DNA of 64,000 bases from Zygnema cylindricum (Eukaryota; Streptophyta; Zygnematophyceae; Zygnematales; Zygnemataceae): contig JBBHKE010001905.1 in assembly GCA_037447655.1 (NCBI GenBank), forward strand, positions 62,001 to 126,000. The letters are read 5' to 3'. The notes beneath the pieces are model-generated. The model ran no database searches and was not told the DNA's origin. It worked only from the letters and a program-made list of their open reading frames with translations. Position 1 is the stretch's first letter. Each line of letters opens with the position of its first letter. The translations under genes and the position numbers were made by a program. Shown piece after piece: positions 54,291-64,000 of this stretch.

Positions 54291-54479
54291 TCCTCTACCT
54301 TTGCATAGCTTCTCCGATCTGGGGGGGAATTTTCAACTTTTGCAGCAGACGTGTAGGGGCAAGCATCAATAGGAGCCGGACAAAAGGATATCGGGAACGA
54401 TCCTGCTTCTCCACAATCCATCATGTAGGGTTCACCTCTTCCCCACCTAGCTGGAGTTCAATTGTCCCGAGTGTAGACC

Positions 54480-55330
54480 CGAATGGTGACCCATGATTTG
54501 GACAGAGGCATTCTCCTCCGAAAATGGGCTAATGGAATAAGGAAAGTGGTTCCACCTCCCTCAGATCAAGAAACTTTGATCTCTCAACTCCATCAATAAT
54601 GTGGTCACTCCGGCCAAGAACGGACCACATCCTTGGTCATAGGATTTTATTGGTGGCACGGGCTTCGCGCCCAAGTTAACATGATTATACAGATATGCAC
54701 TTCATGCAATCGAGTTACAATAGGGTTTGACAAGAAGCGGGGAACAAATCTTCATTCGCTTCCCATTCGGGGAATATTTTATCGATGGTCTTTAGATCTT
54801 CTATGTCTCTTTCCAATTAGCAAACGTGGGAACTACTTAGCTCTTGTCATAATAGAACATTTGTCTAAGTGGATCAAATTGGTAGTCTTGCCACAAAAGG
54901 AATCCAAAGCTATTGCAGATGCCTTCCTTCGAAGAGTGTTATCACAATTTCGAGCGTTTGCAAAAGTTATGACTGATCAAGGATCTAAAATTGTTGGAGA
55001 ATTCTCAACCCTTTTGGAGAAATGTCTCATCGACCATCGACTTACCAGTCGAGACCAGCCAAAAAGCCGACGATTTGGTTGAAAGTTGCGTACACACAGT
55101 GAAGCGGTCACTATGGGAATATGCAGTTGAAGAAGATTTGGGGGAGTGGGACAGGCGAGTGCCATGGATTTCTATAGGATACGAGCTCAGCCGGCAAGAC
55201 TCTCTCCACTCTTATAGCCCTTACTTCATTCTATTTCGACGACATCATATCCTTCTCGGCGCTGCTTCGGCCAAAACAGTGTTCCTCGCGGAGATGGATA
55301 ATTAGGGGACAGTCGAGAAATGTATCGCTG
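54480..55330 (+). pseudogene. Older Ty3/gypsy element: integrase
   Basis: HHCC finger: HQ.CGHSGQERT ... CTSCNR (54590-54710). Core: WSLDLLCLFP with the first Asp and MTDQGSKIVGEF with the second. After a frame change comes QKADDLVESCVHTVKRSLWE, where the usual Glu region reads AD.VES, then WISIGYELSRQDSLHSYSPY and FILF, typical of the C-terminal half. Disabled by frame changes. Confidence 0.9.
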
Positions 55331-55670
55331 ACATAGCCAAAGTGTTCCACCGAGAGATGCCTTTCGCCATAGGGAATTTATAGGCAGCGTAGTATCAGGA
55401 TCAGTTATAATATTCGCAACGCAAGAGCAGGAACTATGTACCTCCGCAATGGCGATTCATGCTAGAAGACTTTGTGTATCATATGTAGCAAAAACATGAC
55501 ATATTAGATATTTTTGCTGGGCGTGTGATTTTAAAAGTGGTGGACGTTTCCAATAAAGGATTTTATACTTTGGAAGGGAAAGATGGCTAGAGAATGAAAG
55601 AGAATCAGATTAATGTAGCCCCTTGCTATCTTCGAGAATTGGAAGACGAAACCACTTTTTATCAAACTTA

Positions 55671-55857
55671 CTTTGTCAACCCTCTTTTCTGCTCCACGAA
55701 CTGCACGTCGTCATCCTCACCAAAACCTGTCTTGGTCTGTGACAGATGGAACAAATGCTAGCATACAATATGTATCCCCTCCTCTTAGGAACCTCACACT
55801 CAACCCTAAGGCCCTTTGTTTTGTGGGAAATGTGAATTGGGCGGGTAAATTTATATC
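55671..55857 (+). pseudogene. PHD-finger-like C-terminus of the older gypsy polyprotein
   Basis: About 350 bp after the integrase core, a frame reads FCSTNC, then VLVCDRWNKC*HTIC, then LFCGKCELG. Aligned to the PHD consensus (CDRCNKxYHxxC ... WFCxxC) it keeps the CD, N-K, H and C positions; the second Cys of the pair is Trp and the Tyr is a TAG. Spacing fits C4HC3. PHD fingers read histone tails, so this may take the place of the chromodomain for target choice. The identity is my inference from cysteine spacing and LVCDR-NK. Confidence 0.45.
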
Positions 55858-55873
55858 TTAGTCAAGGTTGACT

Positions 55874-56812
55874 AAAAGGGGGGGAAATTGGGATATAAGC
55901 CCCAGAGGAGGGGGGAAGGGTATCTTTTCACGTCTCCACGCATCCATTTCCCATGCGGGCTCTATTGTCTCTTTTGCTTTCCATGCATTTTTCTGGGATT
56001 TGGTGGCAAAAAGCACGCGCATCCGGGGTCATTTGTAGGACTCCCACACCAACTAAGTAGAGCAGTGGGCCCCACCTTATATTTCCAAGGCACGCTCGAC
56101 AGTTGTCTAGCTCGTGGGCTGTGTCGGCACACCCTTGTCTATCCATGCTCTCGGAGCCACTTCAACCTTGTACCGTTACTTGTGTACGTAGGGAGGAGTG
56201 CACCAAACTGACCAGATCCTTCGATGTCTTGAACTGAGCCCAACACACTTTATTTTGCATCTAACAGAGACAGGACCACGAAGTTATTGCATCTCAAAGT
56301 GTGACATGGTGCAACATAAAACCCGGTTCCACTAGCCCTTATGGATGGTAGATTGTGGAAGGCAACGTCACTTTTTGGACTGTCATTTTGATGATACTGT
56401 TAAATGTCAGTAGGAATCCGGTGCAGGTCGTATAACATTTTTTTCCAATAATACATGAGGTAGAAGTTAGGCTCGTGCATATCCTTTTCAGTACGTTGTG
56501 GTTTAATAGTGTAACCAACTTTGACTTTAGGCTTCGGATTTAGCAGCAATCTGGAGTAGAACTTTTTGACCCAAGTGTAATACGGATGATTTGGTCTGAT
56601 CTCAGATCATAATACATGCTCTCCGCTGATTGGCTAATTTGATACCGTTAACCTGTGGTCCTAAAACCGAACAAATTGTGATGTATAAGGCACCAGAGCC
56701 GAAGGAGACAGGCTGCTTTCAGAACTGTCTCTTGATAAAAAACCTAGAAAATTACAACAAACCTTCTTTTGGTTAAACTTTGTCGTGGTGTGTGGGACTC
56801 TATTGACATCTT
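55874..56812 (+). mobile_element. Polypurine tract and probable LTR of the older gypsy element
   Basis: AAAAGGGGGGGAAAT (55874-55888) is followed by TGGGATATAAGCC, a credible PPT/LTR junction. The LTR may end near TTGACA at 56811, where TTGGTTTGGAAC follows. TATAAGGCACC near 56682 could be its TATA region. With no second full copy, the end is uncertain. Confidence 0.45.
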
Positions 56813-56814
56813 GG

Positions 56815-57495
56815 TTTGGAACTATCTTTTGTGGAAATCGCAGCTCGGAGGGTAGTTGGCACTATCAATCTTTTGGGCGGTTTGGACATTTTCTGTTTGG
56901 AACCAAAGGGAGTTTGGTTGGTTCTGATTGGCTTAAACCGAGGGGTGAAGCTGTGTATTACCTACCTGTGGAGCAATTGGGGGAGATTTCGTCTTCTCTT
57001 TTTGCCATCATTACTTCCAAGGATATGTGTAGCTTGCTTTCATCAACATTGATTTGATATTTTATTTCTATTTTTTGGGGCAAGGTGATATTGTTAATTA
57101 TGAAACAACCGATTCTGAATTTCTATTATATAGTGTGAAAGTGTATTTTTGGGTTCATTTTGGTGGTTCTTCTCAGGTGAGTTTTCGCCAAAGTAGACCA
57201 CAAGGATCCTTACGGCCGGAACTGTTGGTTTTTAGTAGGCTCTTGTCAGACTTGTAGCAGAGTAGTACATTATTGAAAAACAACCTCGTCTCCTCGGATT
57301 ATTCGGGATTGGAGCTTCAGATTTTGGGACCCTCATTCTTGAGAGGAGTTAGGGTTCTCTTTACCAACAGTCCCGACAGCCTTCACTCGATGGGAGGGGA
57401 AGAAGCTCAGGAAAAAAAGGCTTTGGAAATTGGATCTGGGGAGCAGGGTATTCCGGATACTTTTGTACGGGAAGAAGAGTCACTGATGATAGAGC
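56815..57495. other. Possible untranslated leader of a further retroelement
   Basis: T/G-rich sequence between the probable LTR and the ORF start at 57499. No domain recognised. Confidence 0.3.
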
Positions 57496-57498
57496 CCT

Positions 57499-57850
57499 AT
57501 GGCCTCTGTGTTTGATTCGCCTGCAAAGAAACCCTCTGGGGCATACGCTCCTCCACCTCCTTCTAGCCTGACGCCGGAACAATTTCCCTCTTTGGCTGAC
57601 GCTGGAACAATTTCCCTCTTTGGCTGAGGCCACCAGATTCCAGGCAAAGGAGAGGAAGAAGTTATCCCCTACACCTCGTCGAAAGGGGTTAGCTCACAAT
57701 AAGCCTTTCAAGGGTCATTTTCTAGAAGTGGGGTTCTATACCCGGTCAAAGGTTCCCCGTGCTGATATCCCCATAGACCCAACGATTTTGATAGATCCCC
57801 GCTGTCTTGGGAGGAAAAAACAATTTGCACTTCACAATCACATGAGTTGA
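57499..57850 (+). pseudogene. Short broken ORF, unknown (LTPEQFPSLA-type)
   Basis: ATG at 57499 opens MASVFDSPAKKPSGAYAPPP, then LTPEQFPSLA. A 28-bp tandem duplication (57570-57625) shifts the frame, after which EATRFQAKERKKLSPTPRRK and IPIDPTILIDPRCLGRKK follow. It may be a gag or LINE ORF1 N-terminus; I cannot assign it. Confidence 0.35.
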
Positions 57851-58050
57851 AGGTCAAAAAAGAGTTAGTTCAAAGGGTGGCACGCACAGATCCACCTATG
57901 GTGGTCCGGGCGGTAGGGTGAATAGTGGAGATTCTCAGCAATTCCTCCAAAAGTAGTTCATGTCAGTCCTTACCGGAGAGACCTAATAGAGTGCCAACAG
58001 GTTTGCTAGTCACACAATCGGAGGATACTACCACTAGCAGGTGAACCCGA

Positions 58051-58135
58051 GGTCAAACCACTTCGCGTGCTTGGGTTGGGGAAAGAGTCAGCAGGAGGCA
58101 CTCTCTATAGACTCGGAAGGGTAAGTGGTTTGACC
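58051..58135. repeat. 13-bp perfect inverted repeat
   Basis: GGTCAAACCACTT (58051-58063) and AAGTGGTTTGACC (58123-58135) could pair around a 59-nt loop. Purpose unknown. Confidence 0.85.
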
Positions 58136-58275
58136 ACTAAGATTGCAAAGGGAGGTTTGCACCCGTTGTGAAGGAGGATACTTTCCCACCTCCGACAACC
58201 TCCGCACCCAGACCCTCTCCTTCATAAGTACCAACTGTGAAGCCTTCGGAAGGATTCTGCCGGACCAAGGAATTA

Positions 58276-58760
58276 AGACCTTCCGCCTCATTTTGAGACG
58301 GAGTATTTTCGGTCCTGTGGCCATTCGCCGACAGTTTTAGCCCAAAATAAGTATGGAGGGTCCACATGTTTTTATATAAATGACAACAATTAAAAAGAAG
58401 GAAGTACAGAATAAAATATTAGTGGAAATGGCACCCTAAGTAACTGAATTGTTTTTTGGGAGTGGGGGAGAGAAAGGGCATAGTTGGGGAAGAGGGAGAG
58501 GGAAAGTAGGGGGAAAGGGAGGATTTTTGGGAGGGGGAGGGAAAGGGCAAATTTGGGGAAGAGGGAGAGGGATTGTAGATGGAAAGGGAGGATTGTTGGG
58601 AGAGGGGGAGGGGAAGGGTAGATTTGGGGAAGAGAGAGAGGGAAAGGCGGGGGAAAGGGAGGATTTTTGGGAAAGGGGGAGGGAAAAGGCAGATTTGGGG
58701 GAATAGGAGAGATAAAGGAGAGGGAAAGGGAGGATTTTTGGGAGAGGGGGAGGGAAAGGG
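58276..58760 (+). repeat. Direct repeat copy 1 with ~70-bp purine minisatellite
   Basis: From 58276 the sequence matches 59331 onward for more than 400 bp. Its second half is a minisatellite of about four ~70-bp purine-rich units (GGGGAAGAGGGAGAGGGAAAG..., with TTGGGGA at about 58484, 58553, 58624 and 58694). Confidence 0.9.
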
Positions 58761-58789
58761 CAGAGGAAGAAGGTGGACACCGTCTAAAA

Positions 58790-59425
58790 TTAAACAAAGC
58801 AAATAAAGCAACCCAAGGGAAAGCACGAGGAAAGAGGAATGTAATAAAAATAACTTACTGCGATTATATTCTCCGGTAAAGTGTTCCGGAACTCCTTCAT
58901 GGTCCTTGCGATGATCATTTCTTCTCCGATTATATTCTCCGGTAAAGTGTTCCGGAACTCCTTCATGGTCCTTGCGATGATCATTTCTTCTCCGTTCTTC
59001 TGAGAATCTTGTATCATCCATTGGATGACACATAAGCGGGTTGCTTTGGCCGACACCTGTTGTGTCTTTCGTGTGGAACGACGCTTTCCCACACTATTAT
59101 TCGACGTGAATAATTGATCAATAATCCCAACCGCTTTAGATGCATATCCCTCCTTTACCTCCTCTCGTATACCGGCTACTTTGATCGGTAATATGGTCCC
59201 CCCTTCATTTTGGAGATTGCGTCCTCTCGAATATGGAAAAAAACAATCGAAAATGGCTTTCGTTCCATCAGAAGCTGCCCCTCCAGGAATATTTCCTTCC
59301 CTAATCTGCAAAATTGTGCATTCGACGTTCTTAAGACCTTCCGCCTCATTTTGAGACGGAGTGTTTTTGGTCCTCTGGCCATTCGTCAACGGTTTTAGCC
59401 CAAAATAAGTATGGAGGGTCCACAT
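58790..59425 (-). CDS. Hypothetical protein with internal duplication
   Basis: A 211-codon minus-strand frame starting MWTLHTYFGLKPLTNGQRTK. The middle has ordinary protein composition (ILPIKVAGIREEVKEGYASK, GIIDQLFTSNNSVGKRRSTR, VSAKATRLCVIQWMIQD), then EEMIIARTMKEFRNTLPENI occurs twice from a 66-bp duplication. I do not recognise the family; the basic KRRSTRK and helical segments could suit a DNA-binding or transposon protein. The first ~31 codons are repeated in the frame at 58137-58367, which then diverges. The frame includes part of the 59331 direct repeat, so the true start may be internal. Confidence 0.35.
   Translation of the reverse strand: MWTLHTYFGLKPLTNGQRTKNTPSQNEAEGLKNVECTILQIREGNIPGGAASDGTKAIFDCFFPYSRGRNLQNEGGTILPIKVAGIREEVKEGYASKAVGIIDQLFTSNNSVGKRRSTRKTQQVSAKATRLCVIQWMIQDSQKNGEEMIIARTMKEFRNTLPENIIGEEMIIARTMKEFRNTLPENIIAVSYFYYIPLSSCFPLGCFICFV
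58862..58993. repeat. Perfect 66-bp tandem duplication
   Basis: Two identical 66-bp units start at 58862 and 58928 (GATTATATTCTCCGGTAAAG...). 66 is a multiple of 3, so the frame is kept and 22 residues are repeated. No differences were seen, so the event is recent. Confidence 0.97.
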
Positions 59426-59760
59426 GTTTGTATATAAATGACAACAATTAAAAAGAAGGAAGTACAGAATACAAAGATTAGTGGAAATGGCACCCTAAGT
59501 AATTGAATTGTTTTTTGGCAGAGGGGGAGAGAAAGGGCAAATTTGGGGAAGAGGGAGAGGGAGTGTAGGGGGGAAGGGAGGAGTTTCGGGAAAGGGGAGG
59601 GAAAGGGCAGATTTGAGGAAGAGAGAGAGAGAGGAAGGAGGGGGAAAGGATGGGTTTTTGGGTAAAGGGGAGGGAAAGGGGATGGGGAAAGGAGAGGAAG
59701 GACTTAAAGATCAATGGAAGGAAGGAGGAGAAGGAGCCACAAAGAGAGGGAAATGGATGG
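59331..59760 (+). repeat. Direct repeat copy 2 with purine minisatellite
   Basis: Matches 58276-58740 (GACCTTCCGCCTCATTTTGA start, TATGGAGGGTCCACATG, then the purine-rich units) with scattered differences. It carries only about two minisatellite units. Confidence 0.9.
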
Positions 59761-59769
59761 AATGTAATT

Positions 59770-62700
59770 GATCCTAGCTAAAATGAAACGGAAATGAAAG
59801 CGGGGAGACCTAAAATTTGGCCCCATTATGTTGAAGCGCCATGAAAAAAGATTCAGCTCAATGGTCTACGGTATTTTTTTGAGGCAGCGTCGTCACCATA
59901 GCAAACTGTATTTTCAACATAATCACAACGTTAAAAATTACATCGATTTTATTAAGCCACGTGTACAATGTATCAACTAATTGAAACCTCATTACGGCAG
60001 GTTATTAGATATTGTTGGCGTTATGGTTGCAATTAGAGTCAACATTGATTCTAATAAGGGGTCCGTTTTTCATTTACGCCCACGAAACGCAAGAGTATTA
60101 CAGTTAAAGGTCTATATTAGAGTACATTAACTCTTAATAAGCAACCGAAATGCGACATTATTAAAGTTAAGAAAAATTAGTAGCGTTCATTTTCCAAATG
60201 AGCGGCAACCTTATTAGAGTACAACATCCTTTTTAATATACCTTTTACGCAGTGTAACGGCAAACAACGCCTTTTTGTCGTTAAACTTTTACAAATCTTA
60301 GATGAAACAAAAAACCGAAGTAACATATGACACATGCAATGTTTTGTAGCGTTAACAACTAACTAAGTTATGCAACCAGACGCATGGAATCAACCTAATA
60401 ACGTCACGGTGTACGGTTTTACAGATTTTCTATTTGTACCTCTAATAGTGTAATTATATTGATCGCAAAAAAAACATACCCGAATGGGAGTTAATCCTAA
60501 ATAGGATACAACTATGATTCGGTGTACTATTTAAAAGATTTCGTAATTGTACTTGTTTTAGTGTACATTTATTTGTTGCGTATTGCCTACAACCTAAAAA
60601 ACTGAAATTAGAGTTAGGAATTAATTACAGTGAAAGTATGCGACAATGTACGAATTGTCAGAATTTGTATTTTTACCTATGTAATTGTGAATATCCTCTC
60701 GAAAAATCAGCTATACCCATATGTATAACTTTTTTTTTCGATATTTTTATAAGTTAAAATTTGTGTACATGACACTAAATTATTCTACACACTAAAATTT
60801 TCTACACGCTAAATAGGATCGACGACGTAGCAGCCATACAAGGTGTACTTTTCAAAACTCCGTGACGGCCAGTGACTATGGTTAGAACTTCCTTCCGAGC
60901 GGGAAACCGGGAGTAGTTGACAACCACATGGAACTTGTTAAGACTTTTCACATATGTGACTATTGTCGTACGGTCGAAACATAAAGTTTATACGGTTCGA
61001 ACTGTACCATGGTATTTTGGATCTACGTTTGTATCAGTACAATCCTCCCCTTCAAACTGAATAAATTGGAAAGAATCAGAATAGGATCAGTCAGATCAAA
61101 TTTCACTCAAAATTTGATGTTTTTTTTTTTTTTTTAAATCGGGAGATCCGGTCAGGATAAAACCAGCATCGTCAATAATCGGCAGGATGGAAATCTCCGC
61201 TTTAAAGGATCATCAAAAAATCAAATCCGGCATCTTTTAAAACTCGAAATCCGTTCAAAAAGCTGACGTAGCCGTGTCGACAATGGTATGCACAACAAAC
61301 GACAAACTGTGACGTACTACCGTATGCCATCTCGTGGAGAACTTAATGACAAAGTTTAGTCAACAATTCATGAACGCCACTCTAGGTTGCCATTTGCGCT
61401 AGGGTGTCGGATCCAATTCCACTTTCGTGGTCACGTTCGCTAAAGCAACGCCAATTTAAGAATCTATACACTTTCCCATAGTGTAATGGCGACTCCAATT
61501 TTGCCTCTACCTTTCACCTAAAAAAACCTTTTAGAGGCGCTGCCTACTATTAAATCGCGCGCTTGTTTATGTTCGTGTTCCATGCATGTGGTTTATAGGT
61601 GGCTACAAGCCCAAACCATCTTTAATGACATTTCGTTTATCGTCTAACCATTTTGCATCTGCTTTACCCTTACATTTGGTTTTGCTTACCTCCGCTTTTG
61701 GGGGAAGAGCATTGTGTTTGCAACCAACCTATTGATGATAAATGGATACATTTACTTCATTTCTTGCATGGTTGGGAATGAACTATCGCGCATGATTTGG
61801 TGCGAGATGCAATTGTTGCATTGACGTTAAGACATGCGACACAAGTGAGATGCATCTCATACCCCCCCCCGCCTCTTTCAACAAATCCTTCGACAACTTT
61901 CATCCAAAAAACAAGGGAGTCTTTTGTAGAGTCTCTTACCTACCTTATAGAAAACCTGTGTGGGCATTTGTACCATAAATAGTGTGGATTCTAGTAAGTA
62001 TTATCGTTGTCCACCATCCTTAGAGACCCGTATGGGCGTTTTTACTATGTAATAATGTGGATTGTGGGAACTACTTTTATTTTCAAACGTCCTTACAAAT
62101 TTGTGTGTGCAATCGCACCATCAATAGTATAGAATTTCGGAAGTGTTATCTTTTTCCACCCTCCCTAAAACTTGTGTGGTCATTTTTTGGATAGTCTTGA
62201 TTGTGGGAAGAACTAACATTGTCCACCCTTCCTCGAAACCCGTGTGGGTATTTGTACCATGATTAAGTTACGTTAAATGGGCATACAACCTAACACAATT
62301 GTTGTGAATTGTAGCCTTTTACTGATAACCGTTTATTTGACCTACTGATAATCAGCATATTAGTTCAATATATCGATAATGGTATTAACGCGATAAACAA
62401 TTTATGTATCGCGATAAATTACCTCTATATATATCGGGCCGATAACTCAACTCCATGTTGTTGTATGGAATGGATTGTGAAAAATTTCTTCAAAGCACTA
62501 CCCCCTCACCCCTCCGTTGCGATAAACTCCTAAAGATTTTTACTTTATTTTTGTACCACATTTCCTTATTGTGGTAAGTACCACCACCCCTAACCTACAT
62601 TATTGGTGATAATTTTTGTTGGTTTTAGAGCTATATATCTTGACACCATACCGTTAGATAATCGATAATATTGGGTATAAGATAAATCACATCAGTTTAC

Positions 62701-64000
62701 AATATAATCATAGAAACAATGTTTCATAAGGCCGCATAACCTTCCAAATTAAAATCACCATATGCCAACTAATGTGCAAAAAGCTAATAAATGTCATCAA
62801 CTGCATGCAATAAATTCAATCAAATTCGACAATATTACATTCAGTGGGATGTTTTCGGAGGTGTAGTTAGGTTAAAATTTTAATAATCAATGCATGGTCT
62901 ACAAAAGCCATCAGAAAGATCGTTTTTTCATTTACACCAGGAATTGATATTAATAACATGTAAATCTTTCACCCCAAAAAACAACGCACTGTTGTTGGCT
63001 TTTTTCAGTCGGGAAACAGCAGTGGATAAAAGAAGTTCCACATGCGTCATCCCAAGTTGACGTAAGTCAAGATAAATGATACTTTTTAAGGAACTAAACA
63101 ATTCAAAATAGGTGAGAAGAGAAAAATTATTAACATCTGTTTTTGAACAGACAAATTGAACTTTTTACACACAAAATGATTGTTTTTACTTCATGAAGAA
63201 AAGACCATGTAACCAATCGCCAACTTATTTGACATGGGAATCATCTAGCATATTTAAAGCCCTAGAAACTACTTGCAATGGTTTTGTAGTGTTCATTAAC
63301 TAATTCTTAAAAGGTGCTCATCAAATAACAAAACGTAGGAAAAAAAACAACCATTCCACAAAAAATTAATCGATTTTCCTTTTAAATACATTGTAAAAAA
63401 AAAAAAGATAGAAAAAGAAATTACATGGCAATATACGATTTCAAAGTGACAAGAATTACAAATATTTCATGTAAATCAGTCAATATGAGTGTTTGCTCTC
63501 CTTGGTTTATTTTTGTTTTCCCGAATCACGTTCAAAATTTTTGAAACCTTTTTCTCATGACATTCAAAGGATTCACAAAGTGTGTAGCTGCTTAAAATTT
63601 CAAGTTTTCATTGAGCCCCAAATGTGATGGTTATCATTGATTTGTGACAATCCCAAAAATTATATTTTTTTTCTTTTGTGCTTTTCTTAATGTTTCAACA
63701 ACCTTGATAGAAATGATTCCACATCGTAAGACGTTTATGGTGACTCATATTTGTACTTTGTCCTCTTTTTGAATCTTGAACTCGAATCAGGTACAAGCCT
63801 CTCGGTAAGCTTAGCTACATTTATGAGTCATTTACATTCACCGAGGTTGTTCACTTGTTCCTGCTAGAATCTGGAACGCAAACGAATCTGGAACACAAAT
63901 TCGTTTGCCAGTAACCCGCACTTTTCTAAGTGCAGCTGTTATGCCGGCAAACTTGTTCATATTTTTTAACGTTTCCTTTTTTATAAAACATTTCAACAGG
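59770..64000. other. AT-rich region without a supported gene
   Basis: No protein motif, tRNA, rRNA or transposon end was recognised here. It contains a GATC/AAATC-rich stretch (61040-61260), diverged tandem repeats (61945-62265) and AT-rich DNA to the end of the window. Confidence 0.5.
61945..62265 (+). repeat. Diverged ~75-bp tandem repeats, about four units
   Basis: Units follow the pattern ACC(T/C)GTGTGGGCATTTGTACCAT, GTGGATT, TATTGTCCACCCTCC. They start near 61950, 62026, 62096 and 62168, with a partial fifth near 62238. Divergence is high. Confidence 0.65.

Noticed and set aside
56785-57057. Two overlapping 80-90-codon plus-strand frames
   Set aside because: They overlap in different frames, show no family motif and lie at a probable LTR end/leader.
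58419-59033. Long Pro/Ser/Phe frames on the minus strand and Gly/Glu/Arg frames on the plus strand
   Set aside because: They are translations of the purine minisatellite in several frames; the part overlapping 58790-59425 is in a different frame from the hypothetical ORF.

Overview
The window reads as nuclear DNA of a streptophyte (a land plant or, perhaps more likely, a charophyte green alga). Evidence: a minus-strand gene whose leucine-rich repeats (LRRs) each sit on a separate 72-nt exon bounded by phase-2 introns with GT/AG ends; an initiator tRNA-Met-primed Ty1/copia, Ty3/gypsy and TRIM fauna; and several AATAAA signals. The species cannot be told from the sequence. Most of the window is transposable elements; only the LRR gene looks like a host gene.

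Layout. 1-5300: two related, broken Ty1/copia copies in the same orientation around one LTR-like segment. 5300-6440: a degraded minus-strand copia gag with its primer-binding site. 8443-9018: a 575-bp pyrimidine tract. 9160-10020: unrecognised broken minus-strand coding sequence. 10510-11225: a very small TRIM retroelement whose LTRs contain tRNA-like segments. About 11750-24387 (minus): the LRR gene, with signal-peptide exon, N-terminal cap exon, a row of 72-nt LRR exons, an LRR/EGF-like exon and a possible proline-rich exon. One of its introns carries a tandem-repeat array split by a decayed copia remnant (about 17640-21480).

26200-47420: a stack of nested insertions. The outer layer is a broken non-LTR retrotransposon (LINE) found in three pieces. 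Into it went (i) a non-coding LTR element (26565-32166, TSD TTTGA) whose 5' LTR is split by a 1163-bp solo LTR (TSD GTATT), and (ii) a chromodomain Ty3/gypsy element (32496-45504, TSD CAATC). That gypsy element was itself split by a 6455-bp Ty1/copia element (38383-44837, two 1040-bp LTRs, TSD ACTGG). The target duplications give the relative order of events directly.

48800-55890: a second, older Ty3/gypsy polyprotein with a degraded PHD-finger-like C-terminus, followed by LTR-like DNA. 57499-59760: a short broken ORF, purine-rich minisatellites and a minus-strand ORF with a perfect 66-bp internal duplication. 59770-64000: AT-rich DNA with no gene I can support.

Most notable: the TRIM with tRNA-like LTRs; the copia element whose gag start codon lies inside a primer-binding site complementary to the anticodon arm of initiator tRNA-Met; the extra third ORF of the chromovirus; the PHD-like tail of the older gypsy element; and the modular LRR gene that keeps decaying, individually skippable exons.
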